The notes under the pieces are model-generated. The model saw nothing but the letters and a program-made list of their open reading frames with translations. It was not told the origin of the DNA and made no database searches. Below are positions 1-9,905 of a stretch of 64,000 nucleotides of DNA, one piece after another. Location: the NCBI RefSeq assembly GCF_003315415.1, contig NZ_QNSB01000003.1:124001-188000 (forward strand). The letters run 5' to 3'. How positions within the stretch are numbered: position 1 is the first letter of the stretch; each line of letters begins with the position of its first letter. The DNA is from Brevibacterium sanguinis (GTDB lineage Bacteria > Actinomycetota > Actinomycetes > Actinomycetales > Brevibacteriaceae). The position numbers and the translations under genes are program-made.

Positions 1-62
1 AACGGCGGGGACGCTCTGCCGTCACCTCGAGAGGACATCGAGAGGAGATTCTTCGCCGACCG

Positions 63-89
63 TGTCGATGTCGACAGGTCTCACCCGTC
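63..89 (+). promoter_or_regulatory. Candidate ECF42-type promoter of the YCII-sigma pair
   Basis: TGTCGA at 63-68 is followed after 17 nt by CGTC at 86-89. This matches the -35 (TGTCGA) and -10 (CGA/TC) elements reported for ECF42 sigma factors, which transcribe DGPF/YCII genes. A second TGTCGA lies at 69-74. The YCII start codon is 57 nt further on and the sigma gene follows, so autoregulation is the simple reading. The motif match is seen; its use is inferred. Confidence 0.6.
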
Positions 90-145
90 AGTTGAGTGTC
101 GGGCACTTCCGCCCGACCTGAGAACTCCTTCGAAAGGGGAGACTG

Positions 146-493
146 ATGAAGTATGTGCTGCTACTCATGGGCGACCACCAGGACGCCGAATGCGGTGACC
201 GGTCCGGCCCGGATCCGGCCGAGTTCATGAAGTTCGACCAGGAGATCACCGAGGCGGGAGTCGTCGTCGGCGGCTTCGCCCTCGAAGGACCCGAGACTGC
301 GGTGAGGGTGAACGCGGACGCGGAATCCGGAGAGCTGCTCGTGACCTCCGGGCCCTTCGCCGAGACCGGCGACTTCGTCGGCGGAAGCTACGTCATCGAG
401 GTCCCCGACATCGATGAGGCGATCGCCTGGGCGAAGAGGAGCCCGGGAGCGCGGTTCGGACACATCGAGATCCGACCCGTCGCCGACTACTGA
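146..493 (+). CDS. YCII-related (DGPF) protein
   Basis: A 115-aa single-domain protein of the YCII superfamily, a ferredoxin-like alpha/beta fold. It shows the family pattern: MKYVLLLMGD at the N-terminus, an SGPFAE segment near residue 70 (the DGPF motif in variant form) and an IEVPDIDEAIAWAKR helix. Start ATG 146 has a GGGGA Shine-Dalgarno sequence 8 nt upstream. The next gene is an ECF sigma factor 35 nt downstream; this pairing defines the ECF42 group. The biochemical role of DGPF proteins is unknown. Confidence 0.9.
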   Translation: MKYVLLLMGDHQDAECGDRSGPDPAEFMKFDQEITEAGVVVGGFALEGPETAVRVNADAESGELLVTSGPFAETGDFVGGSYVIEVPDIDEAIAWAKRSPGARFGHIEIRPVADY

Positions 494-528
494 GTCGCCG
501 ATTGCCGAGCCGCTGACGGACTGAGCCG

Positions 529-1771
529 ATGAGCGCAGACCGGGACGAGCCCACCGCGGCCGTCGCGTCCGTCCTCGCCCGCCTCGGGGCCGAGGACCGG
601 TCGCGGCTGCTGGCGGTGCTCGCCCGACGCTTCCACGATCTCGACCTCGCCGAGGACGTGCTCGCCGACGCGATGGTCCGGGCCATGGAAACCTGGCCGC
701 GGACAGGGATCCCGGACAGGCCCGCAGCCTGGCTGCTCACAGTCGCGAAGAACCGTGCTCTCGACATCGTCCGCGGCGATGCCGCACGGGCCAGGCGATT
801 GGCGGCGCTGCGGATCGAGGATGAGATCGGGACGGGAGCGGCCCGTGACCATTCCGAGGACATCGTCGATTCCCTCGGAGCTGCGGACATCCCCGACGAG
901 CGGCTGACCCTGTTCTTCACCTGCTCTCATCCGACACTGAGGACGGGCGAGCACGTGGCGCTCATCCTCCGCTGCCTCGGCGGACTGTCCACCGCCGAGG
1001 TCGCTGCCGGGTTCCTCGTCGACACGACGACGATGCAGCAGCGTCTCGTGCGGGCGAAGAGGCGCATCCGCGTCACCGGGATCCCCTTCCGCCGGCCCAC
1101 CGACAAGGAGGTGGCCGACCGGCTCCCGGCAGTGCTGCGGGCGCTCTACCTCATCTTCACGCAGGGATACGTGGCGACGACCGGGATGGCCCATGTGCGT
1201 CCGGAGCTGACCGCCGAGGCGATCCGCCTGACTCGCGTGCTCGCTCGGCTGCTTCCGGAGTCGACCGAGGTGAGGGGACTGCTCGCCCTGTTCCTGCTCA
1301 CCGAGGCCAGGCAGCCTGCCCGCAGCGACTCCGCGGGGCTGCCGGTGCCGCTGTCCCGGCAGGAGCGGAGCCGCTGGGTGTCGGCCCTCATCGTCGAAGG
1401 GCTGTCCCTCGTCACCCGTGCGGCCGGGGAGCCGGAGGCCGCCAGCTACACGATCCAGGCGGCGATCGCCGCCCTGCACGCGGAGGCCGCGAGCTTCGCG
1501 GACACCGACTGGAGGCAGATCCGGGTGCTCTACGCGATGCTCACCCGGCTGGAGCCGACCCCGATGGTCCGCCTCGCCGAGGCGGTCGCGATCTTCCGAT
1601 GCGACGGCCCGCGGGCCGGCCTGCGCGCCCTCGACGCCCTGCCGCTCGAGGGCCACCGTCCGTTCCACATCGCGCGGGGGATCATGCTCCGCGAGCACGG
1701 CGACGAGGCCGGTGCCGCGGCGGAGGCCGCCCGTGCTCGGAAGTGCCCGGGCAACGACGCGGAATCCGCCT

Positions 1772-1791
<20 letters not shown>
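529..1791 (+). CDS. ECF42-type RNA polymerase sigma factor with C-terminal helical domain
   Basis: 420 aa. Residues about 15-180 carry sigma region 2 (DLAEDVLADAMVRAMETW, NRALDIVRGD) and region 4 (LSTAEVAAGFLV with a helix-turn-helix). The remaining 240 residues are a helix-rich extension (DUF6596/TPR-like) characteristic of ECF41/42-like SigJ-type factors. There is no anti-sigma gene nearby; in this group the C-terminal extension is thought to control activity. It follows the YCII gene and probably reads the TGTCGA promoter in front of it. Its last 20 nt overlap the convergent FAD oxidase gene. Confidence 0.88.
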
Positions 1792-3187
<1,396 letters not shown>

Positions 3188-3341
3188 ACCAGTGAGACTA
3201 GCATCCACCCGACGGCGCGGCACGGCGTGGGAGACTCGCGTCCCTGCCGACCGGCAGTTCGCCCCGCGCCAGGATGCCGACCGCACGCCGCCGGCGAGCA
3301 CTCGATCACAGGCGCTCACACCTGAGCGCTCGGACGTGCGC

Positions 3342-5138
3342 TCAGGCGGAGAAGCGGACCAGGGGCTCACCGGCCTTGACCGACGAGCCTGCCTCCACGA
3401 GCACCTCGGCGACGGTGCCGGCATGACCGGCCTTGAGGGGCTGCTCCATCTTCATCGCCTCGATGACGGCCAGGGTGTCCCCGGCTTCGACGCTGTCACC
3501 GGGGGCGACGGCGACGGAGACGATGGTGCCCTGCATCGGGGCGTTGAGCGAGGCCGAGTCGTCGGCGACGCGGGCGCCCTTGCGGCGCAGGCTGCGCTTG
3601 CGCCTGGGCACGCTCGGGCTGGGCACATGTCCGAGGTCGGAGACGACGTCCTTGGGCACGGACACGGTCATCCGTCGCCCGTCGACCTCGACCACGACGG
3701 TGAAGCTGTCGACGCTCGTGCTCATGTGATCTCCTGGGTGTGGGGTGGCGAGCGGATTGACGAATGCGGTCTCGAGCCAGTTGGTCCAGACCTCGAAGTC
3801 CTTGGCGAACGCGTCCTCGGCGACGAGGACGCGGTGGAGGGGGAGGAGGGTCGAGACGCCCTCGATGCGGTACTCGTCGAGGGCGCGCTTGGCCCGGGCC
3901 AGCGCCTGCTCGCGATCGGCGCCGGTGACGATGAGCTTCGCGAGCATCGGGTCGAAGTCGGTGCCGACGGCGCTGCCCTCACCGATTCCCGAATCGAGGC
4001 GGACTCCCGGACCGGAGGGGGCCCGGTGGTTCTTCACGGTGCCGGTGGCGGGGAAGAAGGTCGTCGGATCCTCGGCGTTGATGCGGAACTGGATGGAGTG
4101 GCCGCGGACCTCGGGGAAGCTCTCGGGCAGGCGTTCGCCGGAGGCGATGCGCAGCTGCCAGGCCACGAGGTCGACGCCGGTGACCTCCTCGGTCACCGTG
4201 TGCTCGACCTGGATCCGCGCATTGGCCTCCATGAAGATGATCGTGCCGTCGGTGCCGAGGAGGAACTCGCACGTGGCCGCCCCGACGTAGCCGACGTGGG
4301 CGAGGACCCGGGCCGAGGCCTCGCTGACGATGCGCTCCTGCTCGGCGGAGAGGTACGGGGCCGGAGCCTCCTCGACGATCTTCTGGTTCCGGCGCTGGAG
4401 CGTGCAGTCGCGGGTGGAGAGGACGCGGACGCTGCCGTGGGAATCGGCGAGGCACTGGGTCTCGATGTGCCGCGGGCGCACGATCTGCTTCTCGATGAGG
4501 CATTCCCCGCGGCCGAACGCGGCCTGGGCCTCCCGGGTTGCCGCGGTGAAGGCGGCCTCGAGCTCGCCGGCTTCGGCGCAGGCCCGGAAGCCGCGTCCGC
4601 CGCCGCCGTGGACGGCCTTGATGACGACTGGATAGCCGATGCGCTCGGCCACCTCGGCGGCCTCGGCCAGATCCGCCACGGCTCCTGCCGAGCCGGGGGC
4701 GACGGGGGCGGAGACCGCCTCGGCGACCTCACGGGCCCCGGACTTGTCACCGAGGAGCTCGATCGCGGACGGGGGCGGACCGATCCAGGTCAGTCCCGCG
4801 TCGATGACCGCCTGGGCGAACCGGGCGTTCTCGGCCAGGTAGCCGTAGCCGGGATGGACGGCGTCGGCGCCGGAGCGGCGGGCCAGGCCGAGGATCTTGT
4901 CGATGTCGAGGTAGGTCTCCCCGGCGCCCGTGCCGTCGAGCAGCCAGGCGTCGTCGGCCAGCTGTACGAAATCGGCGTCCGAGTCCGCTCGCGTGTAGAC
5001 GGCGACGGCCTTGATGCCCAGGTCGTGGGCGGCGCGGATGACCCGCAGCGCGATCTCGCCGCGGTTGGCGATGAGGACGCGGTGGACGGGGGCCGTCGGT
5101 ACGCGGGTGTGGAACAGGTCGGGGAGAACTGCGGTCAT
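3342..5138 (-). CDS. accA3-like: Acetyl-/propionyl-CoA carboxylase alpha chain (biotin carboxylase plus BCCP)
   Basis: 598 aa. Biotin carboxylase domain at about 18-460 (VLIANRGEIALRVIRAA, ATP-grasp glycine loop HGGGGRGFR, EANARIQVEHTVTE), a linker, then a biotinyl domain with EAMKME; the biotinylated lysine is about residue 563. It supplies carboxybiotin for acyl-CoA carboxylases in fatty-acid synthesis. The carboxyltransferase (accD) and epsilon subunits are not in the window, although Maf, a usual neighbour of actinobacterial accA3/accD5, is next. Start ATG has AAGGAG 6 nt upstream and a palindrome at 5154-5166. Confidence 0.93.
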   Translation of the reverse strand: MTAVLPDLFHTRVPTAPVHRVLIANRGEIALRVIRAAHDLGIKAVAVYTRADSDADFVQLADDAWLLDGTGAGETYLDIDKILGLARRSGADAVHPGYGYLAENARFAQAVIDAGLTWIGPPPSAIELLGDKSGAREVAEAVSAPVAPGSAGAVADLAEAAEVAERIGYPVVIKAVHGGGGRGFRACAEAGELEAAFTAATREAQAAFGRGECLIEKQIVRPRHIETQCLADSHGSVRVLSTRDCTLQRRNQKIVEEAPAPYLSAEQERIVSEASARVLAHVGYVGAATCEFLLGTDGTIIFMEANARIQVEHTVTEEVTGVDLVAWQLRIASGERLPESFPEVRGHSIQFRINAEDPTTFFPATGTVKNHRAPSGPGVRLDSGIGEGSAVGTDFDPMLAKLIVTGADREQALARAKRALDEYRIEGVSTLLPLHRVLVAEDAFAKDFEVWTNWLETAFVNPLATPHPGDHMSTSVDSFTVVVEVDGRRMTVSVPKDVVSDLGHVPSPSVPRRKRSLRRKGARVADDSASLNAPMQGTIVSVAVAPGDSVEAGDTLAVIEAMKMEQPLKAGHAGTVAEVLVEAGSSVKAGEPLVRFSA

Positions 5139-5153
5139 GGTGCTCCTTTTGTA

Positions 5154-5166
5154 TGATCTCCGATCA
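5154..5166. promoter_or_regulatory. Operator-like palindrome upstream of the carboxylase gene
   Basis: Perfect inverted repeat TGATC-TCC-GATCA, ending 16 nt before the carboxylase start. On the minus strand a TACAAT -10-like hexamer lies at 5194-5189, so the palindrome would fall in the 5' leader just past the start of transcription, a place where a repressor could block. The regulator is unknown. Confidence 0.4.
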
Positions 5167-5265
5167 ATTTAGGGACGGGCACCAAGGGATTGTAGGCAGG
5201 CGATAAAAACCGGGGTCGATGTCTTCAGTGGGGTCGGGCGTGTCGCCGTGATCGGGGTGGATGCG

Positions 5266-5964
5266 CTATCGGCGCGACGACCACAGGTCCGGCCAGAACA
5301 GGCCCATGTCGGTGACGAGCCGTCGGACCAGGGGCAGGCTGAGGCCGAGGACGGTGAGATGGTCGCCGTCGAGCCGGTCGACGAACGCGCCTCCGAACCC
5401 GTCGATGGTCAGCGCGCCCGCGACCCCGAAGGGCTCCTCGGTGGCGATGTAGGCCTCGAGCTCGGCCTCGCTCGGGCGACCCATGAGCACCCCGGTGGAC
5501 GAGCGCGCCGAGCGCAGGTCGCGGACCTCGCACGTGCGCCGACCGGGGTCGACGTCGAGAACGGCAACGGTGTGGCCGGTGTGGAGAGTGGCCCACCGAC
5601 CTGCCATGGCCGTCCACACCTCGCGGGTGCGCTCGGCGGTGCCTGGCTTGCCGACCGGCCGGCCGTCGAGTTCGAGCAGCGAATCACCGGCGATGAGGAC
5701 GACGGTGCGGGCGCCGTCCGCCCCGGGGCCGGCGGCGTCCGCCTCGGCGAGGAGCTGCGGCGGCGTCCGGGTTCGGAGGGACTCGATGACCGCCCGCGCC
5801 TTCGCCTCGGACAATGCGCAGGTCAGCTCCGGGACATCGCCGGCGAAGGACGCCTCGATGGCCGCTTCGTCGACGTGGGAGACGACGATGACGGGATCGA
5901 TCCCCGAGGCGGTGAGGATCTGACGACGGGCGGGGGACTGGGAGGCGAGGACGACGGGGATCAT
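5266..5964 (-). CDS. maf: Maf-family nucleoside triphosphate pyrophosphatase
   Basis: 232 aa. Maf proteins hydrolyse non-canonical or canonical NTPs to NMPs and are linked to division arrest. Visible motifs: LASQSPARRQIL at residues 6-17, the E/D-rich active-site strand VVSHVDE, AGDSLLELDGRPVGKP and a C-terminal GFGGAFVDRLDGDHLTVLGLSLP segment. Start ATG 5964 overlaps the stop of the upstream SGNH gene by 4 nt (ATGA), so the two are translationally coupled. Confidence 0.93.
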   Translation of the reverse strand: MIPVVLASQSPARRQILTASGIDPVIVVSHVDEAAIEASFAGDVPELTCALSEAKARAVIESLRTRTPPQLLAEADAAGPGADGARTVVLIAGDSLLELDGRPVGKPGTAERTREVWTAMAGRWATLHTGHTVAVLDVDPGRRTCEVRDLRSARSSTGVLMGRPSEAELEAYIATEEPFGVAGALTIDGFGGAFVDRLDGDHLTVLGLSLPLVRRLVTDMGLFWPDLWSSRR

Positions 5965-6968
5965 CCGGTCACCCGCTCGTCGGTGGTCGCGGGGTCGGTG
6001 CCGGCAGCGCAAGCGTCGCTGCCGGGACCACCGGGGTTCTCGGGGGCGCCGGCGTCCTCGGGTGCGGTGGCCTCGGTTGGGGTGTCGTCGGGGTCGGTCT
6101 GCTCGGCCGCGTCGGCGTACTCGGGGATGTCGAGGGTGCGATCGACGAGGACTGGGGCGTCGATGCGCTCGGCGATCGCGGCGAGGACGGTGCTCGAGAG
6201 CTGTGCGTACCCGAGCGAGCTCGGGAACCGTCCGGATCCGTTGAGCAGAGATGCCTTCGTCGTTCCGCTCAGGGACTGCGTCGCCGTCAGCGGCACGGCG
6301 TGCGCGGCCAGTGCCGCCAGCCATTGCGAACCCGCGAGGACCCGGGAGGTGCGTCGCAGGGACGTTCGCAGCGGATCGCGCAGGCCCGGCAGTCCGCCGA
6401 GGTTGGGGCAGACGAGGACGAACACCGTGTACCGGCCCTCGCGCTGCAGGCGGTTGATCGCCTGGTTGAGCACCGGGATCCCGATGGTGCCGTGGATGGG
6501 GTGGATGATGTCACCGGTGCCGATCGAGACGATGGCGAACCGGTGCGACTCGCCCTGCCTCCCCGGTGCGCGCGCGAGCAGGGCGGAGCCGAGGATCTCG
6601 TCGACCTGGGCGGGCAGATCCTCGGACAGGGCCGACGGTCGCGCCGCGGACTGCACCCGCACCGTCGTCGAGAGCATCCGTGCGAGCCCCCGGGCGATGA
6701 GGAGGGAGGGAGTGCGGGTGGGGTCGGAGACCTCGAGGCCGCACAGCCACGAATCACCGAGGATCGCGACCGCCGCCGAGTCGTTCCCGGTCCCGCCCTG
6801 CGGCGGGGCGACGGTCTCGGCGATCGCGTCGTAGTGCCGGTCGACATCGTCGTCGAAGGCCCGGCGCAGTGAGCTCGCCTGATGGCGGAGGAGTCCCACG
6901 GCCGAGGCACCGACACCCACGGCCGTCCCGGTCATGGTGGCGAGGGCGTAGAGCGTTCGCTTCCCCAT
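5961..6968 (-). CDS. SGNH/GDSL-type hydrolase, membrane-anchored
   Basis: 335 aa from ATG 6968, chosen because GGGGAG lies 7 nt upstream. An N-terminal hydrophobic segment (residues 5-25) suggests a membrane anchor or signal. The SGNH block I is AILGDSWLCG near residue 71. A GTGDIIHP segment fits block III. The last 60 residues are Pro/Asp/Glu-rich and low in complexity. The family are esterases or lipases; substrate unknown. Coupled to maf downstream and divergent from the AI-2E permease gene. Confidence 0.7.
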   Translation of the reverse strand: MGKRTLYALATMTGTAVGVGASAVGLLRHQASSLRRAFDDDVDRHYDAIAETVAPPQGGTGNDSAAVAILGDSWLCGLEVSDPTRTPSLLIARGLARMLSTTVRVQSAARPSALSEDLPAQVDEILGSALLARAPGRQGESHRFAIVSIGTGDIIHPIHGTIGIPVLNQAINRLQREGRYTVFVLVCPNLGGLPGLRDPLRTSLRRTSRVLAGSQWLAALAAHAVPLTATQSLSGTTKASLLNGSGRFPSSLGYAQLSSTVLAAIAERIDAPVLVDRTLDIPEYADAAEQTDPDDTPTEATAPEDAGAPENPGGPGSDACAAGTDPATTDERVTG

Positions 6969-7020
6969 AAGAATCTCCCCTTTCCCCGACATCATTGCAC
7001 TGCAGCCGGCAGGGAACAAC

Positions 7021-7032
7021 TATTGTTGAGAC
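7021..7032 (+). promoter_or_regulatory. -10 box for a leaderless AI-2E transcript
   Basis: TATTGT at 7021-7026 ends 6 nt before ATG 7033, with no Shine-Dalgarno sequence. This TANNNT-N6-8-start spacing is the usual sign of leaderless transcription in actinobacteria and recurs at about a dozen genes in this window. Confidence 0.5.
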
Positions 7033-8430
7033 ATGTCTGAGAACGAGAAGAAGCCTGCCGCGAACAGATTTCGGGGAGCGTGGGACACGTTCCGGCTGAG
7101 GAGGGACCAGGCCAGGACGCCTGCGCAGACCGACCGGTACGGCGATCTGCACCTGACCGCCGAGGAGATCGCCCGGATCCGTGCCGAGGCCGAGGCCGAG
7201 CCCTATGTCTCGCCGGGACTCAAGACCGCGGCGGCCTGGTCATGGCGCTCGATCGTCGTGCTCGTCGGCATCGGCGTCGCCCTGTGGCTGCTGTCCCAGG
7301 TCTCCGACGTCCTGCTGCCCGCCCTCATCGCCCTGCTGCTGGCGGCACTGCTGGCACCGCTGACCGGGTGGCTGGCGCGGAGGGGAGCGCCGCAGGCGCT
7401 GGCCGCCGCAGCCAGCTTCGTCGGGTTCATCGTCGTCGTCGTGGGGCTGCTCATCCTCGTCGGTCAGCAGATCTACTCCGGGATGCCCGAACTCGTGTCC
7501 CAGGTCATCACCGGCTTCTCCGCGATCAGCGCCTGGTTGGCGAACAACCCCTTCGGGATCGACTCCTCGACGGTGTCGGCCTACATCGACGAGATGATCA
7601 CGACCGCGACGAGCTGGCTGCAGACCAACAGCAGTCAGCTCCTCGGCGGGGCGTGGAGGGCGACGTCGTCGGTCGGCTCCTTCCTCACCGGCGCCGTGCT
7701 GTGCCTGTTCACGACCTTCTTCTTCCTCTACGACGGGAAGAAGATCTTCAAGTGGATGATCAATCTCCTGCCCATCCCCGCCCAGAGGACGGCAGAAGGC
7801 GCGGCCCTGCGCGGATGGAGGACCCTCGTGCAGTACGTGCGCTCCCAGATCCTCGTCGCCGGCATCGATGCGATCGGCATCGGAATCGGCGCCGCGATCC
7901 TCGGGGTGCCGCTCGTCGTCCCTCTGACGGTGCTCGTGTTCCTGTCCTCGTTCATCCCCGTCGTCGGTGCGATCGCCTCGGGAGTCATCGCGGTGCTCGT
8001 CGCCCTCGTGTCCAACGGCTTCGCCAGCGCGATCATCATGCTGATCATCGTCATCGCCGTGCAGCAGATCGAGAGCCAGGTCCTCCAGCCGTTCATCATG
8101 GGCAAGGCGGTCTCGGTGCACCCGCTGGCCGTCGTGCTCGGAGTCGCTGCGGGTGCCTTCCTGTTCGGGATCGTCGGTGCCCTGTTCGCCGTTCCGCTCA
8201 TCGCCGTGCTCAACACGGTGGTCGGCCACATCGTGCGCTCGAACGGTCCTCGGCCGGGATTCGATCCCGACGACCCGGAGACGGCGGCGAACGAGGCCGA
8301 GGCCTCCGAGAGCCCCTCCGAATCGGCCGATCCTCAGGCCGACGACAGCCCGGAGGTCCCGGCTCCCGGGGCGGGCGGAATGGACGGCACCGGTGAGGTC
8401 CGCGTCGAGAAGGATTCTCGTCGAGGCTGA
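7033..8430 (+). CDS. AI-2E family transporter (PerM/YdiK type)
   Basis: 465 aa integral membrane protein. After a 70-residue charged N-terminus there are about eight membrane spans in the family arrangement: an N-terminal pair (SWRSIVVLVGIGVALWLL, VLLPALIALLLAALLAPL), a long extracytoplasmic stretch, then a C-terminal bundle. That bundle includes IESQVLQPFIMGKAVSVHPL, the family signature. The C-terminal 75 residues are acidic and disordered. The family includes AI-2 exporters and Na+/H+ antiporters, so substrate is open. Related to Rv1101c of the syntenic M. tuberculosis block. Confidence 0.88.
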   Translation: MSENEKKPAANRFRGAWDTFRLRRDQARTPAQTDRYGDLHLTAEEIARIRAEAEAEPYVSPGLKTAAAWSWRSIVVLVGIGVALWLLSQVSDVLLPALIALLLAALLAPLTGWLARRGAPQALAAAASFVGFIVVVVGLLILVGQQIYSGMPELVSQVITGFSAISAWLANNPFGIDSSTVSAYIDEMITTATSWLQTNSSQLLGGAWRATSSVGSFLTGAVLCLFTTFFFLYDGKKIFKWMINLLPIPAQRTAEGAALRGWRTLVQYVRSQILVAGIDAIGIGIGAAILGVPLVVPLTVLVFLSSFIPVVGAIASGVIAVLVALVSNGFASAIIMLIIVIAVQQIESQVLQPFIMGKAVSVHPLAVVLGVAAGAFLFGIVGALFAVPLIAVLNTVVGHIVRSNGPRPGFDPDDPETAANEAEASESPSESADPQADDSPEVPAPGAGGMDGTGEVRVEKDSRRG

Positions 8431-8463
8431 GCCCACGGCGGCCTCGACCGATGGACGGATATG

Positions 8464-8495
8464 ACGAGGGCGGGTGCCGCGGCACCCGCCCTCGT
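8464..8495. terminator. Bidirectional hairpin between AI-2E and greA
   Basis: A perfect 32-bp palindrome (arms ACGAGGGCGGGTGCC and its complement around a central GC) lies between two convergent genes. There is no U-run, as is common for GC-rich actinobacterial terminators. Confidence 0.7.
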
Positions 8496-8593
8496 CGTGT
8501 CTCTCCTCGCCCGGATCCGGTCATCGGCCTCCCAGTGCCGGAGTCAGCGGCAGCGGGAGGCCCTCCGTGGCCGACGCCTCGGGGCAGACGAGA

Positions 8594-9088
8594 TCAGGCC
8601 GCGAAGGGTTCGATCTTGACGACCTCGACGCTGATCTCCTTGCCGTTGGGCGCTTCGTAGCTCGTCTTCTCTCCCACGGACACACCCAGCACGGCGGCAC
8701 CGAGCGGGGACTTCTCGGAGAAGACGTCGATGTCGGAATCACCGGCGATCTCACGGCTGCCGAGGAGGAAGCGCATCTCGTTCCCCGCGACCTTGGCGGT
8801 GACGACGGTTCCCGGGGAGACAGTCTTGCCGTCGCTCTCGCTCGACCCGACCTTCGCCGACCGCAGCAGCTGCTCGAGCTGACGGATGCGAGCCTCCTGC
8901 TTGCCCTGCTCCTCGCGGGCAGCGTGGTAGCCGCCGTTCTCCTTCAAGTCACCCTCGTCGCGGGCGGCTTCGATCTTCTCGGCGATCTCCGCTCGGCCCG
9001 GCCCGGAGAGGTATTCGAGTTCCTTCGACAGGCGATCGAAGGCCTCCTGGGTCAACCATGTGGTCTCCTGGGCGACGTCCTCAGTCAT
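8594..9088 (-). CDS. greA: Transcription elongation factor GreA
   Basis: 164 aa, the normal length. An N-terminal coiled coil (WLTQEAFDRLSKELEYLSG through ARIRQLEQLL) is followed by a C-terminal FKBP-like domain (SDIDVFSEKSPLGAAVLG). GreA enters the RNA polymerase secondary channel and stimulates cleavage of backtracked transcripts. The acidic tip (DEGDLKENGGYHAA) is present. First gene of the block conserved with Rv1080c. Confidence 0.95.
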   Translation of the reverse strand: MTEDVAQETTWLTQEAFDRLSKELEYLSGPGRAEIAEKIEAARDEGDLKENGGYHAAREEQGKQEARIRQLEQLLRSAKVGSSESDGKTVSPGTVVTAKVAGNEMRFLLGSREIAGDSDIDVFSEKSPLGAAVLGVSVGEKTSYEAPNGKEISVEVVKIEPFAA

Positions 9089-9140
9089 GACTTCTCCTTG
9101 ATCGGTCCGGTGCGCTGACTCAACGCGTCAGACAACGAAA

Positions 9141-9166
9141 ATCCGGGCGTTGGGGCACGCCCGGAT
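9141..9166 (-). terminator. Intrinsic terminator downstream of the DUF4307 gene
   Basis: Perfect 10-bp stem ATCCGGGCGT/ACGCCCGGAT with a 6-nt loop. Read on the minus strand it runs into TTTTCGTT. It lies between the DUF4307 gene and greA, so it separates their transcripts. Confidence 0.7.
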
Positions 9167-9365
9167 GGTGAATGAAACTACAGTTTAGCCCATTCGCTCG
9201 CAAAGACAATGACGCACGTCACTTCACGGACGGTGTGCGCGCACAGCCGCCGAGGCGCGTGCCACGGTCCGCACGACCGCTGTCGGAAACGCTGTCCGCA
9301 TCCGGCAGACCGTGCGCCGGGAGCGCTTCACCGCCGAAGCCTGCGGCCCCCGGCGAGCCGCCAGG

Positions 9366-9791
9366 CTACTCGAACCAGCAGGTGTCGACGTGGCCGGAGG
9401 AGGCGAGCTGCGTCGTGGAGAGGTCCACCTCGAGGGCCTTCGGAGTGTTCGGATCCGCGTCGGGATCGGCCGGCACCGTCACCTCGGTGAAGCCGACGAC
9501 CGCCTCGAAGTCGTTCGTCGCCTGCACAGTGCAGTGCACGTCACGCTCCCGATCGGGAAATATCGCCACGGTCACGAGTGTTGAGGAAGAGTCGACGACG
9601 GAATAGCTGAGGGTCCGGGGAGTGGATGGGGTGCTCTGCGGACGGAATGCCGCGAAGGCGATGACGACGACCACGGCGACGAGGACGATTCCGGCGAGAA
9701 CCATCGCGCGGGGGCTCAGGCGGCGCTTGGGTTCGCGGGTCCGCCCGTATCGGTTCTCATGCAGTGGTCTCTCCACCGTTGCCTCTGTCAT
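9366..9791 (-). CDS. DUF4307 membrane protein
   Basis: 141 aa from ATG 9791. That start is preferred over ATG 9803 because AGGA sits 7 nt upstream of it. Basic N-terminus, one membrane span (about residues 32-54, AMVLAGIVLVAVVVVIAFAA), then an extracytoplasmic domain with a VTVAIFPDRERDVHCTVQA strand and a second Cys near the end (DTCWFE). Function unknown. Matches Rv1081c in position, between greA and mca. Divergent from mca. Confidence 0.8.
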   Translation of the reverse strand: MTEATVERPLHENRYGRTREPKRRLSPRAMVLAGIVLVAVVVVIAFAAFRPQSTPSTPRTLSYSVVDSSSTLVTVAIFPDRERDVHCTVQATNDFEAVVGFTEVTVPADPDADPNTPKALEVDLSTTQLASSGHVDTCWFE

Positions 9792-9905
9792 CGGATTCCT
9801 CATCTGTGAACGTCGCGCACTAACCTAGAGTAGTCGATCCGTGTTCCGCGGGCATTCCCGCGTCGAGGACGGATCGTGACCGGACCGAATCGAAAGGGAC
9901 ATTCA

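Noticed and set aside
9876-9905. Ten extra codons at the start of mca
   Set aside because: ATG 9906 has a better ribosome binding site and matches Mca homologues.
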